Below, piece by piece: positions 13,205-23,643 of a DNA stretch of 64,000 nt. Below the pieces are notes generated by a model that made no database searches, was not told where the DNA came from, and saw only the letters and a program-made list of their open reading frames with translations. The translations under genes and the position numbers were made by a program. The stretch covers positions 47,141,280 through 47,205,279 of the forward strand of contig OX463780.1 of NCBI GenBank assembly GCA_949825025.1. The letters are read 5' to 3'. The stretch comes from Siphlonurus alternatus. Lineage: Eukaryota > Arthropoda > Insecta > Ephemeroptera > Siphlonuridae. Positions within the stretch are counted from its first letter, which is position 1. Every line of letters begins with the position of its first letter.

Positions 13205-14490
13205 GTGAGTTTTTTTTTAAGTGATACACATAATTAAATATTATTATTTGTAATATTATATTGACGTCATAAAGACAGGTATGGACATCTGGTGGATTTT
13301 ACCTGAGTGATTCTAAAAGTGTCATTGTTTTGATATCTGAGCTTTGCTACTGGCTAAAGTACACATGTAGTTGAGTCATACTGATTCTATAGAGGCTGTT
13401 TTCAATGCCATCTCTTGGTACTTTATGAGGTTAATACGTTTTATTTACCTTTTGAGCATAATACATCGTTATTAAGGTAAGTTACAGCGCTGTAACCACC
13501 GAATTAATTATACTTTATTTATTATTTTAGAATAATATTCGAATCAGCTGTTTGTTCTCAAGTTTTGAAGGTATAAATAGTTTGATTTTTAAGTCAGCTT
13601 TCGTGTTAGACCCTGGCGCCACAGTATAAAATATGTAAATAGTTTGTTGGTAAATACATGTAATCAAATGAGGATATTTTTTTTTTATTTATGCTGTTAT
13701 ATTATATTTATATGCCATGCTACTGTACAGACATCTACTTAATGAATCAATTGTGTATTTACCAACATACCTAATTAATGCTTGAAACATTGATTAATAT
13801 ATTTGCAAAATTAATCGTATTTTTTATATAATATATTATATGTTATGATAACTTGATGTTGCTGTTATCTTGCAGCCATGATAAGACACGTGTTATCAGT
13901 GACGTTGATGAAACTATCACAGTATCACACTGCGCTTATATCACTAATTATATCTCACATGCATTCACATTAAGCCTTTTCTAATTACTTATAGATAAAT
14001 GAGATTTGATGTTGATTATTAAAATAGATTTATATACAACGTGTTGTTATTGATAAAATACCACGTAGAACTAGGACAATACTAGGGTAACATTATAATG
14101 ATTATAAATTATAGTTTTGTAACTGTAGTTATAGTATTTAACAGCTGCATGCTCGTTTTTGTAATGCTGTAATTGGAAGGATTTTTTTTTATGCGCAGTT
14201 GAGTGACGATCGTAAAATTATAACACGTTTTTACTTCTTTTTATGTCAAATGCAGTATAATACTTAAATTCATATTTTAATTATAATTGTTTAATATTTA
14301 TAGTAAATTTATTGTTATTTTTAATTGTGAAAATTTAATGACATTCATTACTTTTTAATATATATATTATTATATTTTTTTAATAAGTATTTTAACATTT
14401 TTTTTGTCATCAATTTGTGCCTGAACATTAGAGCAGCTATCAATTTTCATTTTTTCGAATTTTTCTGATGTAATGTTACGAAAATTTCAG
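13205..14490. other. A+T-rich non-coding block
   Basis: No gene supported. It contains a near-palindrome GATAAGACACGTGTTATC at about 13879, centred on an E-box CACGTG, and otherwise low-complexity A+T-rich DNA. Confidence 0.5.
13262..13269. promoter_or_regulatory. TGACGTCA (CRE/ATF-type) palindrome outside a MITE
   Basis: One of 12 exact TGACGTCA octamers outside recognised palindromic elements. The others start at 21161, 33169, 33723, 38722, 40045, 42098, 46501, 48249, 52697, 56488 and 57015. The octamer is the known CREB/ATF full site; binding here is not shown. Confidence 0.35.
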
Positions 14491-14600
14491 GATATAGTTA
14501 TCGGCAGACAGATAAGACAGTGAAGTTGTTTTCTTGTATATTGTTAGTCAGCATTTTGCAACCAAACAAAGTTTCATGTATTAAAAGTCACTGGAAAAAG
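14491..14600 (+). other. Weak internal-exon candidate (110 nt)
   Basis: An acceptor-like AAAATTTCAG ends at 14490 and a donor-like AAAAAG/GTATGT follows 14600. The third reading frame is open across all 36 complete codons; the other two contain stops. The acceptor has a poor pyrimidine tract and the peptide matches no family I know, so this could easily be chance. Confidence 0.15.
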
Positions 14601-15079
14601 GTATGTTGTCTTTATTAATATTTTTTAAAATTATGCTTTTAACTTTATTTTAAGTGCATAATCAGCACTGAAGGAATTCAATTTTTAAATTAAACTCTAT
14701 CACAAATCGTTGTAAATTAGTTTATTAAAATTCATTATTTTTTTTGTATTCATATTATAATTATGAGTGTAATTATTTTGATCAATGCATGGTAAATAAC
14801 AAAATAAGAACAAGAGTTGGATATAAATCGTGATCGCTGGACAAGGGACGTAATGTATATAATATGAAATCCACGCAGGTGTGTGCTAGCTCTTTTCTAC
14901 TGATCAAGATCGATGTACAGTCACCTCAGAATGAGGGTGCCCTACAATGTTTTGTTGCAACTATTAGAATTTTTACTACATGCTACATATTATATGACCT
15001 ATATTACCTGCAATTAACACTACCTCGCTGTGTCAAAAAAAAATTACCAATTATTATAGCATATACATGATTTTTTTTG

Positions 15080-15230
15080 TGACTTGACGAGACACCTCGC
15101 ATCTTGTTAGTATTTGGTCGAGTGGTTCGCGTGGGAGTCGTCTCGCTGTGTGACCCCGTGGAGTAAGAACAGGTAGTGACCCACACGTGACGAGAATCGT
15201 AAGCTCATCACCGTGTGTTGAATCTTCTGT
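15080..15230 (+). promoter_or_regulatory. CpG-richer block with a donor-like site
   Basis: A locally G+C-rich block (CGAGTGG, CGCGTGG, CGTCTCG) contains GGA/GTAAGAA at 15162/15163, a good 5' splice site. No ATG-led frame of length is present, so it would be non-coding if it were an exon. It could instead be an old repeat; no second copy was seen in the window. Confidence 0.2.
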
Positions 15231-16083
15231 TGAATGTCACTCGAACGTAATAATATCAATCAATTGGAAATTTTGTTGAAAAATTGCGTTTGTGCAACCA
15301 TTGATTTATTTATTATGATTGATGAGGTATTCGTGATTTACAACTTGCTTTGGTGTGTGCAATACAGTAAAATTAATTTGATATTTCTTCCAGAAGTAGC
15401 CGGAAGTGTGAAGTTTGCAGCTCTTCTCTTCGTAATTTAGTTTTGAAAATTTAAAGCGTGATTTGAAGTGGAAGTACTGACCTATATACGTTTGAAATAT
15501 TGTAACACTGAAATACGAATAGGAAGGACAAAAACCTTACTTTCGTAGGGAATATCACGTAAATTTGATTGTAGCTGCAAAGTTGCGACATTGGGACAAC
15601 ATGATTTTTTTGTACTCCTGCCTGATTTTCATCAAATTCTAAGAGACATATAATATTGCATGAATATATTTATATAAGTGCTGATATACCATACAGACTA
15701 ATTATTAACATTGGTTATATACCCGTAGTAAGAGTTAAGTTTGTGCTGTTCCGACGGGTACTATGTATTAGACACACTATTAAGAAATCCGTTACATTTA
15801 ACGGTGGGCGGGAGGCCGTAACTGCCATCTATTGGAATTGTCTAGGAAGTAAATAATTATTTCCGTTTGTTTTGCAGTAATTATTATGAAACTATCTGAG
15901 GTCCTAGAGTAAAAGAGCCGCTAACCAATGTAAAAAGAATTAATAAGTTTCATTCAATTATAACCCAGAAAAACTTCCAACAAATTTCTGAAGCGCCATC
16001 TTTTGAGCAATTTTTTTAACTCAATTCCAGAGTGATTCTGGACAGTTTATCTCAGAAACTTAATTTTATAATTCAATCGGATT
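15231..16083. other. Non-coding block
   Basis: No supported gene. The 68- and 66-codon frames (15234-15440, 15656-15856) have no recognisable domain. The block contains the CTCF-like site described separately. Confidence 0.45.
15822..15835 (-). promoter_or_regulatory. CTCF-like motif
   Basis: On the minus strand this reads CCAATAGATGGCAG, matching 13 of 14 positions of the CTCF core CCASYAGRKGGCRS. It is not inside a recognised repeat. CTCF and its motif are conserved across bilaterian animals; occupancy is inferred only from the match. Confidence 0.45.
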
Positions 16084-16165
16084 TTTACAGTAGATAGCTA
16101 ATAATATAGTGCAGGTATGCAGTTTACAGTAGATTATAGCTTATAATATAGTGCAGGTATGCAGT
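16084..16165. repeat. Two-copy tandem repeat, 39-bp period
   Basis: Two adjacent copies share TACAGTAGAT and ATAATATAGTGCAGGTATGC, offset by 39 bases with a few differences. No coding role. Confidence 0.85.
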
Positions 16166-16661
16166 TAGTTTCAAAACGATCAGATGAAAACTTTCCAAGA
16201 AAAAAATTGAAATGTACGAACACTATCAAAACGTCTTGTTTGAGCCTACCCCCCCACCCTTAATTGTACCTCAGCTGCAATAGACAAGATATGTAATTTT
16301 AATTAATGATGTATATAAGGATCATTGAATGTAAAAAACAGCCATGCTCTATGTAGTTGGCACAGTTCATCTGTCATGAAACGAAGCTTTCCAAGGAAAG
16401 AGTTCTGACTTTCTATAGAGATCATATAATTTTTTACCTGATATTGTGGTGGTATTTTTAAAAAAATAAATGAAGGTATTACTGTATTTTGCCATTTATT
16501 TACAGCTGATGTATGTGTATAATTTCTATAAGATAGAACATATTTGATCAAAGAATGCAAACGTGTGAATATAAAACCGCATTGTGGTTCTGTGTGTAAT
16601 TTTATGGTGTGTACAAAAAATATGAATCAATTTTTTATACCAAGTTGCGGATGAAGACTAT

Positions 16662-17060
16662 ATTATAGACAATAATGGTTGCATTTTTTTATTTTATAAT
16701 TTGAAAATATACATTAAATTAAGCTTTTCTGATTTTTTTCAGATTTTTTGGAGTGCGGGACCTAATTTTAAAAAAATATTTAAAATGTCTGAATTTGGGT
16801 GGTACACCTGATGAGACAACCGTGACGTCATCGACAGCCAATCACCGCAGCCGTGACATCATCAACAGCCAATCACAGTACGACAAATGACGTCACGGTT
16901 GTCCCATCAGGTGTACCACCCATGCAAATTCAGGTAGTTTAAATATTTTTTTAAAATTAGTTCCCGCACTCCAAAAAATCCGATAAAATTCAGAAAAGCA
17001 TAATTTTAGGCATATTTTCTAAATATGAAATAAAAAAATGCAACCATTATTGTCTATTAT
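16662..17060. mobile_element. Palindromic MITE, family E
   Basis: The ends are inverted (ATTATAGACAATAATGGTTG on the left, CAACCATTATTGTCTATTAT on the right). The arms contain the CTGATTTTTTTCAGATTTTT module and a CGGGACCTAATTTTAAA block seen in families A, B and D. The inner arms pair again (GGGTGGTACACCTGATGAGA with its inverse). TGACGTCA occurs at 16823 and 16888, and ACAGCCAATCAC is directly repeated in the centre. No transposase. Confidence 0.85.
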
Positions 17061-17638
17061 GCTCAAGAATGTTATAATTATTCAAAATATTTTTATTTTT
17101 AATTTATACTGGCTAAAAAACATAAAGCTATAATAAATATGAAAAAATGTTTTTTCATTAGTTTTCTTACATTATTTTACATCATTTATTAATATCATAA
17201 TAGTATAATTTCGACTTTATTAATAAAGCAATTCACTTCGATATTTTATAATTTTTATTGCCATTGATATCAACTTTTTAATTGGTTGTTTCAGGTGTAT
17301 AATTATATGTACCATTTTCAATTAAGTAATAAAATTTAATGTATATTTCGTAAATTCAATTATTTATAAAGTATTCTTAAAGTTATAGCATATATATATT
17401 TAATGAAAAACACTATTACTTTTAAATAGATTGTCAAGTGTATAATAATTTATTAGAACATTTTAAATTGATACATAGTACAATATTATAAATCCACTTT
17501 CAAGAAAAGCTTTTACCACCATAATAGGTTCAATAATGCAGATTATGTAAATTCAAAATGTATAGTAGCATCTTTTACATCTTAATGAACCAGTTGTGTA
17601 ATAACTGTGATACGTAATGATGTCTCTACTTGCAGTGT
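17061..17638. other. A+T-rich non-coding block
   Basis: Nothing recognisable beyond low-complexity A+T-rich sequence. Confidence 0.6.

Positions 17639-17734
<96 letters not shown>
17639..17734. repeat. (GA)48 microsatellite
   Basis: An uninterrupted GA tract of about 96 bases. Perfect tracts this long are usually highly variable. In insects such tracts can bind GAGA-type factors; no binding is implied by sequence alone. Confidence 0.98.
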
Positions 17735-17737
<3 letters not shown>

Positions 17738-18093
17738 AGTGTTGTTGTATTATATTTTACGATAATGTTATAGCAGGGTAGGTAATATTTTCAAATTAAT
17801 TTCAATGGGTCAGTTAAAGCAACGACGAGCTGAATAAGTATGTAACGTTTATGTGTTTGGAGTAAAGCCAAATATGTCCAGAGCAATACACATCTGTAGG
17901 TAATACCACATCAAATACTTAAGGAAATATAGAAAATAAACATGGAGGTCTTGCATTAATAAACATTATATGTAATGTGGTTAACGCAACTTAATAAAAG
18001 CCATTACTTATTATATGACCATACTACATCACGGTAATAGTCACAATATCTCGAAATAAAATTTTATTGAGTTTAAAATACATATTCATTGAC
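17735..18093. other. Non-coding block between (GA)n and B1
   Basis: No gene, RNA or paired repeat ends seen. Confidence 0.55.
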
Positions 18094-18293
18094 AATGGAC
18101 AACCTACATTATGAAAAATTTTTAGTGCAGAAATGAATAGAGGATACCAAATTATGCTACTCTGAATTATTTTACATGCAAATTTTTTTTGTCCCGGAAT
18201 TATTTTTAAATAATTATTGAAAGTTCTGTAAGTTAAGTTGGCACCCCTGAATCCTTAGTAAAAATGATAGGACTTAGACGCCTATTGATGATG

Positions 18294-18309
18294 CCTCCAG
18301 GGGGCGTGG
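18294..18309 (+). promoter_or_regulatory. CTCF-like core inside B1
   Basis: CCTCCAGGGGGCGTGG matches 12 of the 14 CCASYAGRKGGCRS positions. The same sequence lies in B2 (26455-26470, minus) and B3 (33011-33026, plus), so the motif belongs to the element family. Confidence 0.5.
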
Positions 18310-18325
18310 CCGCACTTTTAATAAT

Positions 18326-18639
18326 GAAGTATTGACCTCAAAATTTTTTATTGCAGAAATGGATAGAGCGTGCAAAGTTGTGCTACCCTGATTTTTTTCA
18401 GATTTTTTAGAGCCCGGGAACTATTTTTAAAAAAATATTGAAAGTCCTTTTTGTGACGTCACGCGGCGTCAAGTCCTATCTTTTTCTTAAGGAGCGGCGT
18501 CTCGTGACGTCACAAAAAGAACTTTCAATCATTTTTTAAAAATAGTTCCCGGGCTCTAAAAAATCTGAAAAAAATCAGGGTAGCATAACTTTGCACCCTC
18601 TATCCATTTCTGCAATAAAAAAATTGAGGTCAATACTCC
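18326..18639. mobile_element. Family A MITE copy 1, nested in B1
   Basis: A near-perfect palindrome of 314 bp: G(G/A)AGTATTGACCTC ends, TTATTGCAGAAATGGATAGA, the shared CAGATTTTTTAGAGCCCGGG arm, and a centre with TGACGTCA at 18454 and 18505 around TCCTATCTTTTTCTTAAGGA. AT flanks both ends (18324-18325, 18640-18641). Removing the element plus one AT restores the B3-type sequence exactly, supporting a 2-bp AT target duplication. Close to A3 in sequence, so probably recent. Confidence 0.93.
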
Positions 18640-18752
18640 ATTATTTAAAAATAGTTATAAGTCTCAAAAAAATCTGAAAAAATTCAGAGTAGCATAATTT
18701 GGTACCCTTTATTCATTTCTACAATAACAAATTTTCATGCAAGTTGTCCATT

Positions 18753-19252
18753 ATCATTAAGTTGCTCGTCCTATAGATAAACAGCGTATTTTAATTAATT
18801 TTGTCAGATATACGTTAAAATTATTATAAATTTGTACTGGAAGCAACGCTTGCGTCCATCTTTTGACGTATAGGCGCTGACTGGAAGCCTTCCATTATTC
18901 AGACCTCTATTTACTACATGTTTTACCTGTGTATTCTCGATTAGTAGAACCACTAGAACCTATAGACAGGGAGATAAGGGAATTAAGGTCAAGACTGACC
19001 TAACACCCTGTACGTAGAATGTTCCGACAACCCTTTGGATGAGATGAGAGTAGGACAGTATAGAGAGTATAGGGGAAAAATCGTATTAATCGCAATTTAC
19101 GTAAGCGATTTGATTAATTAATGTTCCCAATTTTAGCCTATTGTTTTCCATGCAAGACCAACCTATATTCTGTAACTCTCTTGCAACTTTTGACCTAGTG
19201 TAAAAAACTTGAATGTAGCGGCGAAATTAATAACGTCTTGTTTTTGTTGCAG
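18753..19252. other. Non-coding block upstream of the microexon candidate
   Basis: No open frame or repeat recognised. The last 30 bases hold the branch point and pyrimidine tract described with the exon candidate. Confidence 0.5.
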
Positions 19253-19286
19253 TTCTTCACATCTTCACAGCTGATCGGCCAGCGAG
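19253..19286 (+). other. Candidate 34-nt microexon
   Basis: Upstream, TTAATAAC (19227-19234) is a good branch-point match, followed by CTTGTTTTTGTTGCAG ending at 19252, a strong acceptor. Downstream, GCGAG/GTAAGTAC at 19286/19287 is a near-ideal donor. The 34-nt segment is open in frames one (FFTSSQLIGQR) and three; frame two has a stop. A segment so well bracketed in A+T-rich DNA suggests an alternatively used microexon in a long plus-strand gene. No flanking exon of the same gene is identifiable, so the gene is unknown. Confidence 0.4.
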
Positions 19287-19306
19287 GTAAGTACTACATT
19301 TTTCTC

Positions 19307-19415
19307 CGTCACGATCAAAACAAACGTGCTCCATTACCACACCGGTCAAAACAAATGTACAGAGAAAACAACCACCGCGATCAAAACAAATGTACGGAGG
19401 GAAAAACATTGCTTG
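19307..19415. repeat. Degenerate three-unit tandem repeat
   Basis: Three units contain GATCAAAACAAA or GGTCAAAACAAATGTAC, spaced 31 and 35 bases apart. They create overlapping open frames on both strands (68 and 76 codons) that have no other sign of being genes. Confidence 0.65.
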
Positions 19416-19924
19416 CTGGCACGTCAATAAGTACCTTTCATTAGTCATTTCGTCTCGGCAATTTATTATTTTACCAAACATTCTCAACTACAAGTATATA
19501 TGCTATTTGTTTATATAATCAAATTTATGCGAAAAAGTTACAAACATGAACACAAACTTCACTCCTCTGAGAGGGATGTAAAATTAATTTGACTAAAATC
19601 AGGTATGTGATCGATGTAATAAATATGTTCAATTGTTTATGTATTATCAATGAATACCACTTATTATAAACAATTTATATATTGTAATATAATTAGTAAA
19701 GTACTACTTCATTTTATATAATTTGTTACGATGTTTGTTATAATTATATTACATTTGAATATCATGTTATTCACGGTATGAAATTTAATCATCATTTTAC
19801 AGTAACATACGAACAAATAAAATAAAAGTGTATTAATTTTTACAACAAGTTTTTGATTGAATGCATACCTCTGTCATGTTCGTAATAATTACATTACTAC
19901 GTCACGAAGTTGCCATACTCCAGC

Positions 19925-20110
19925 ACATAACGAGGGTTCTATGACCCAGTTACCGGTCCTGGGTTCACGTCCCGCCACTTACCTACTTGAGATTCACGTG
20001 TGCTACGTGCTGATGGGAGACTGTTAGGCACGTGAACGTAGTACATTCCTATTATATAGAAGCTTCAAGTAAGTGCGCCTCGCGATGCTCATTTGTGTCG
20101 TTAAGGTCCA
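19925..20110 (+). repeat. Possible tRNA-derived SINE fragment
   Basis: A G+C-richer segment holds a box-B-like GGGTTCACGTCCC (19961-19973) but no convincing box A. It ends near an A+T-rich AAAATAAAGC stretch. It does not fold as an intact tRNA by eye, so a decayed SINE is the best but weak explanation. Confidence 0.25.
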
Positions 20111-20577
20111 TCTTGCATATTTGAAAATAAAGCAATTTTTTTTTCTTCTTGGTTATAAATTAATGATGTAAAAAATCTAAATCTTGCATTATCCACTGGT
20201 ATTTCAGTTTCAGCGTTTTCAGTTTGGATAAAAGTTCCGTAAAGGAATTTTCCCTAAAATATCTTATTCTTAGTGAAAAAAACGAGTATGTCTTTTTTTT
20301 TTAAATAGGTTTAGATAGGACGGTGGGCGCAACAAAAAATCAACTGACTCGAAGCCTTTCTATCTTCGGTCATCTCTGTCTTGTATTAATGTATTTCAAT
20401 ATTTTTTATATAGAAGTTTGATGAAACCTTGTTATTTTCATCGTGCTTTGACAAACTCGTATTAAGTTACATGTCCGATCATGAAAATAATTTCAAACAT
20501 ATGATGATTAATAATAATTATATACAGAACTGATGTTTCTATTAGGGTAATTTTTTTAAACGATTTATCTTTATTAG

Positions 20578-20725
20578 CTTGAAGCTCGATCTGGAGATAA
20601 AAAAAGGTAACCACTGCATGTGACCGTGTCTTATAGCATTTGCTGAGGTGTGACTGAGGGAACTGTGGAAAACCTTAGTCAGGATGGACACCCCCTACTT
20701 TTTCAAAGCCTTCCAAATAAAATCG
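20578..20725 (-). repeat. 5S-SINE 3' body fragment (copy S4)
   Basis: Segments TGACTGAGGGAAC, AGTCAGGATGGACACC and the AGCTTGAAGCTCG tail match the reverse complement of the 3' body of the full copy at 32198-32608. The 5S head is missing. Confidence 0.7.
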
Positions 20726-21974
20726 CACGAGTAATAATTCTCAACCAACTTGTGCCCTTTTTACGATAGCATGATGACATACGTGTACATATAGGATTTA
20801 AATATTCTTATTATTTGTATCGAAAAATAATAATAATAATAATTTTGTTCTCTTTAAGTTCATAAAATGTACTGTTTTGGTGACCTAAGCTTTAAAGTAG
20901 GTTATATTATTGTCAAGCAAACCATAAATAACACAATGTCTGATAGTAAGACGACGGTTGACCCTTGTTGGCGAACGTCTAAAAGGTCACGGAACCTTGG
21001 AGCAAGCAACCTATATAATCCCCGAGTCTTACCTTGCAGCTGATGGAATTGCTCTGAGATCGCGTAGGTTTATGTTGTCTGTAACTCCCAGGAGTGCAGC
21101 CCACAGTTAAGTAAGAGGATTCCCCACCTCACCTATAACAAGATTCACGGTGCAAAGCTATGACGTCATGATGGTAAAACAAAGCGTATTACAAGCATGA
21201 TTAATATAATATGTGTGCAATTATTGCGGATTTATTAAAGTAGTGTGTCTATAAATGCAATTTATATTATAAATATAATATTGATAGCGTAATGTTTATA
21301 GTCCTAAAATTTGGATTAATTACTATTATTAATAATAATAGAATTATCTTAGTATATAAAAAAATTATACGATATTTTGTAAATTTGATTGTAACCAGCT
21401 TCTTTGCTAAATATTTAATTCACGTAATTTTATTATTTTCTGTGATGCAAAAATAATTACCATGCAATTCAAATGTAATGAGTCTTTGATGCCGAAATAT
21501 TAAATAAAGATAATTTAGTAGATTTTGCAAATTTTACAACTTTAAAAAATTAACTCTAAATTGAGTCTAAATACAGTACACATGGACACCATGCACTTGC
21601 TCCCGATATAATATACAGTATAAATAATGGTAATATTTCATCATGAATATAATTATATTGTTGATATTTCTATCCAACGACTATATATTGGAAATAGTTC
21701 TTGATTTCTATCGATTCGATATCTATATTATATATTTAGCCCCTTTATAAACAGCGTCTGTATGTAGAATATTAGCCACACACTTTAAAGTTTGTATTTG
21801 TTTCCACACAATCTCTACACTAATTTATAATTCATCAATCCATATAGCTGCGTGTTATAGGAACGTGTAATCAATGAAACAACACCACGGAATACCTTAT
21901 AGATTGTACGTATCGTAATTGAACCTCCAAACTCTGCGTTACCACCAAATATTAAATAGAAATTCGTGTTTTAA
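20726..21974. other. Non-coding block with one G+C-richer patch
   Basis: About 20940-21150 is G+C-richer (CACCTCACC, CCCCGAGTC) but has no clear frame or repeat partner. TGACGTCA lies at 21161-21168. The remainder is A+T-rich; (TAA)n occurs near 20825-20842. Confidence 0.45.
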
Positions 21975-22180
21975 GAGTAAAGTAATCAGCTGATCGACGT
22001 AGTCCTATTTGATTAACATGTAAGCCTTCAGACACAAAAATTCTGAAATTTGTTTTAGGGACAGATTTTAGTACCTATGCCACAGAAAATATACCAAAAC
22101 AATTATTCGAGTTGATTTGTTTTCATTAATTTTTTTAGTTCCATAGGAAAGTCCTTGGTTAAAAATTAAAAAAAATTAAT
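21975..22180 (+). mobile_element. Family F MITE, left half only (copy 4)
   Basis: Follows TTAA (21971-21974). It matches the left arm of the F copies at 49-55 kb: ATCAGCTGATCGACGTAGTC, GATTAACATGTAA, ACAAAAATTCTGAAA and CCATAGGAAAGTCC. The right arm is absent. Confidence 0.75.
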
Positions 22181-22740
22181 TATATAAAATTATTTTGTTT
22201 TGATACGAGCGAAATCGTTCCGAACCAAACATAATGTGTCTGATGTCACTAGCGAAACTCTTCATTGTAAAATGTTAACGCTCGGACATATAATATAATC
22301 CATAATCATCATTAGAAAACTCGCCGAATTAATTGTTGAAAATTAAATAAATTAGTATCGTAAAATTAACACCATATGAGCTGTCGTAAAAATCAATAAA
22401 TTAATATCAAGCGTGCGTGACAGCATAAAAAAAAAATATGATACGTTTTTAACATCCCAATTAAAAAGTTTATTTTTGAAATCACAATTAAATTTGAGAA
22501 CGAAGGAAACGTCAATAAGAAGTAAAAAAATATTACCATCTGGTTATTTATAAACATGAACTTCTTATTATTTTTTAATGTTATACATGCGTGACTGACA
22601 CTGCTATCGCCTCCTATACCATGTAACTTAATCTTGTCAGACGTTTAAAGTTCAAGTCAACGAAATTAAACAATACGTCAAAAATCCTGTCTGCATTTTA
22701 AAACACAATTTCAAACTACGCTATAAAAATAAAATCTACC

Positions 22741-22995
22741 TGAAATAAATTTTGTATTGCAAATTTGGATAGAGGATCTCGAAATCTTATTTCAGATTTT
22801 TTTTTTAAAACTTCTAGTTATCTCCTTAAAATTGTGCGTGACGTCATAGTCATGCAAATATTTAACACCGAAGCATATAGGAAAAAGTTATATTATGTGA
22901 CTATGACGTCACAGCGTTTTGCAGCAAAATCTGAAAAATTTACAAATAACTTGGGACCTTCTGTCGAAGTAAATGAATAAATAAATTCATGCAGG
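22741..22995. mobile_element. Palindromic MITE, family C (copy 1)
   Basis: An inverted structure centred on TGACGTCATAGTCA (22839) and TGACTATGACGTCA (ending 22911). Flanking GATAGAGG and TTTCAGATTTTTTTTT recall the A/B arms. A second, more diverged copy lies at 61440-61690 in the other orientation. The 71-codon frame 22765-22980 is simply read through the palindrome. Confidence 0.6.
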
Positions 22996-23643
22996 TTTTC
23001 CCTTTCACATATTATATTATTATAATAATTTTTTACCCATATTTTCAAGCCCTTTTACTCTGTTATTATTTCACAATGATAGATTTGTGCATAATAATTA
23101 TCCGATACTTACCATCTACGTAAATTGCGATATAAGTGACTCCATATTAGTAATTTGTTTCAAGAAATTATCTCAAGGCGTTGCTCGACACTTGACCCTT
23201 GAGAGGTCATTATTATTGTCGCCTAGCATATTGTTGGCGTGGCGAATTGAGTGACCCCTGACCTCCCGACAGCTGCGCATGTCAGTGCAGTGAGATGGTT
23301 GCTTTTTTTGTGTGAGTCGTGTTTATCTTGGGGTTATCGTTGCACCCTCTTCATACAATACAACAGCTGGGCTCATACACTGATGTAAGGGAACCAAGGT
23401 AGTAATGTAAGAGAGGTACAGTTTGAGTTATAGGTGGGAAGTTGTCAAAATTAGTTGTTTCGAAAGAATTAAAAAAAAAAAAAAATATTGTATTCGAAAT
23501 TAAATCTTCTTATATAGACTACATGCTAAAAGAACTTACATGCTATCCATTATATCGAACATAAAATTAAAGTAATTTATATAATACTGATTTTCTATAA
23601 GAGCCTCTTCATAAATACACAATCAATGCATGCATTGTGAAAC
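22996..23643. other. Non-coding block
   Basis: No gene seen. A less A+T-rich patch (about 23205-23400) includes an acceptor-like CAATACAACAG/CTGG near 23364, but no good exon can be closed downstream. Confidence 0.45.

Larger units (their letters stand above)
18094..18752. mobile_element. Family B MITE copy 1, interrupted by A1
   Basis: The ends are AATGGACAAC and GTTGTCCATT. The left arm carries the shared TATTTTTAAATAATTATTGAAAG module, then a central region with CCTCCAGGGGGCGTGG (18294-18309), a near-consensus CTCF core. The right arm is displaced by the A1 insertion at 18326-18639. Without A1 the element would be about 345 bp, close to copies B2 and B3. No coding capacity. Confidence 0.9.

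Noticed and set aside
15976..16010. CTCF-like site at AAGCGCCATCTTTTGA
   Set aside because: Only about 11 of 14 core positions match, too weak to list beside the 13-of-14 sites.
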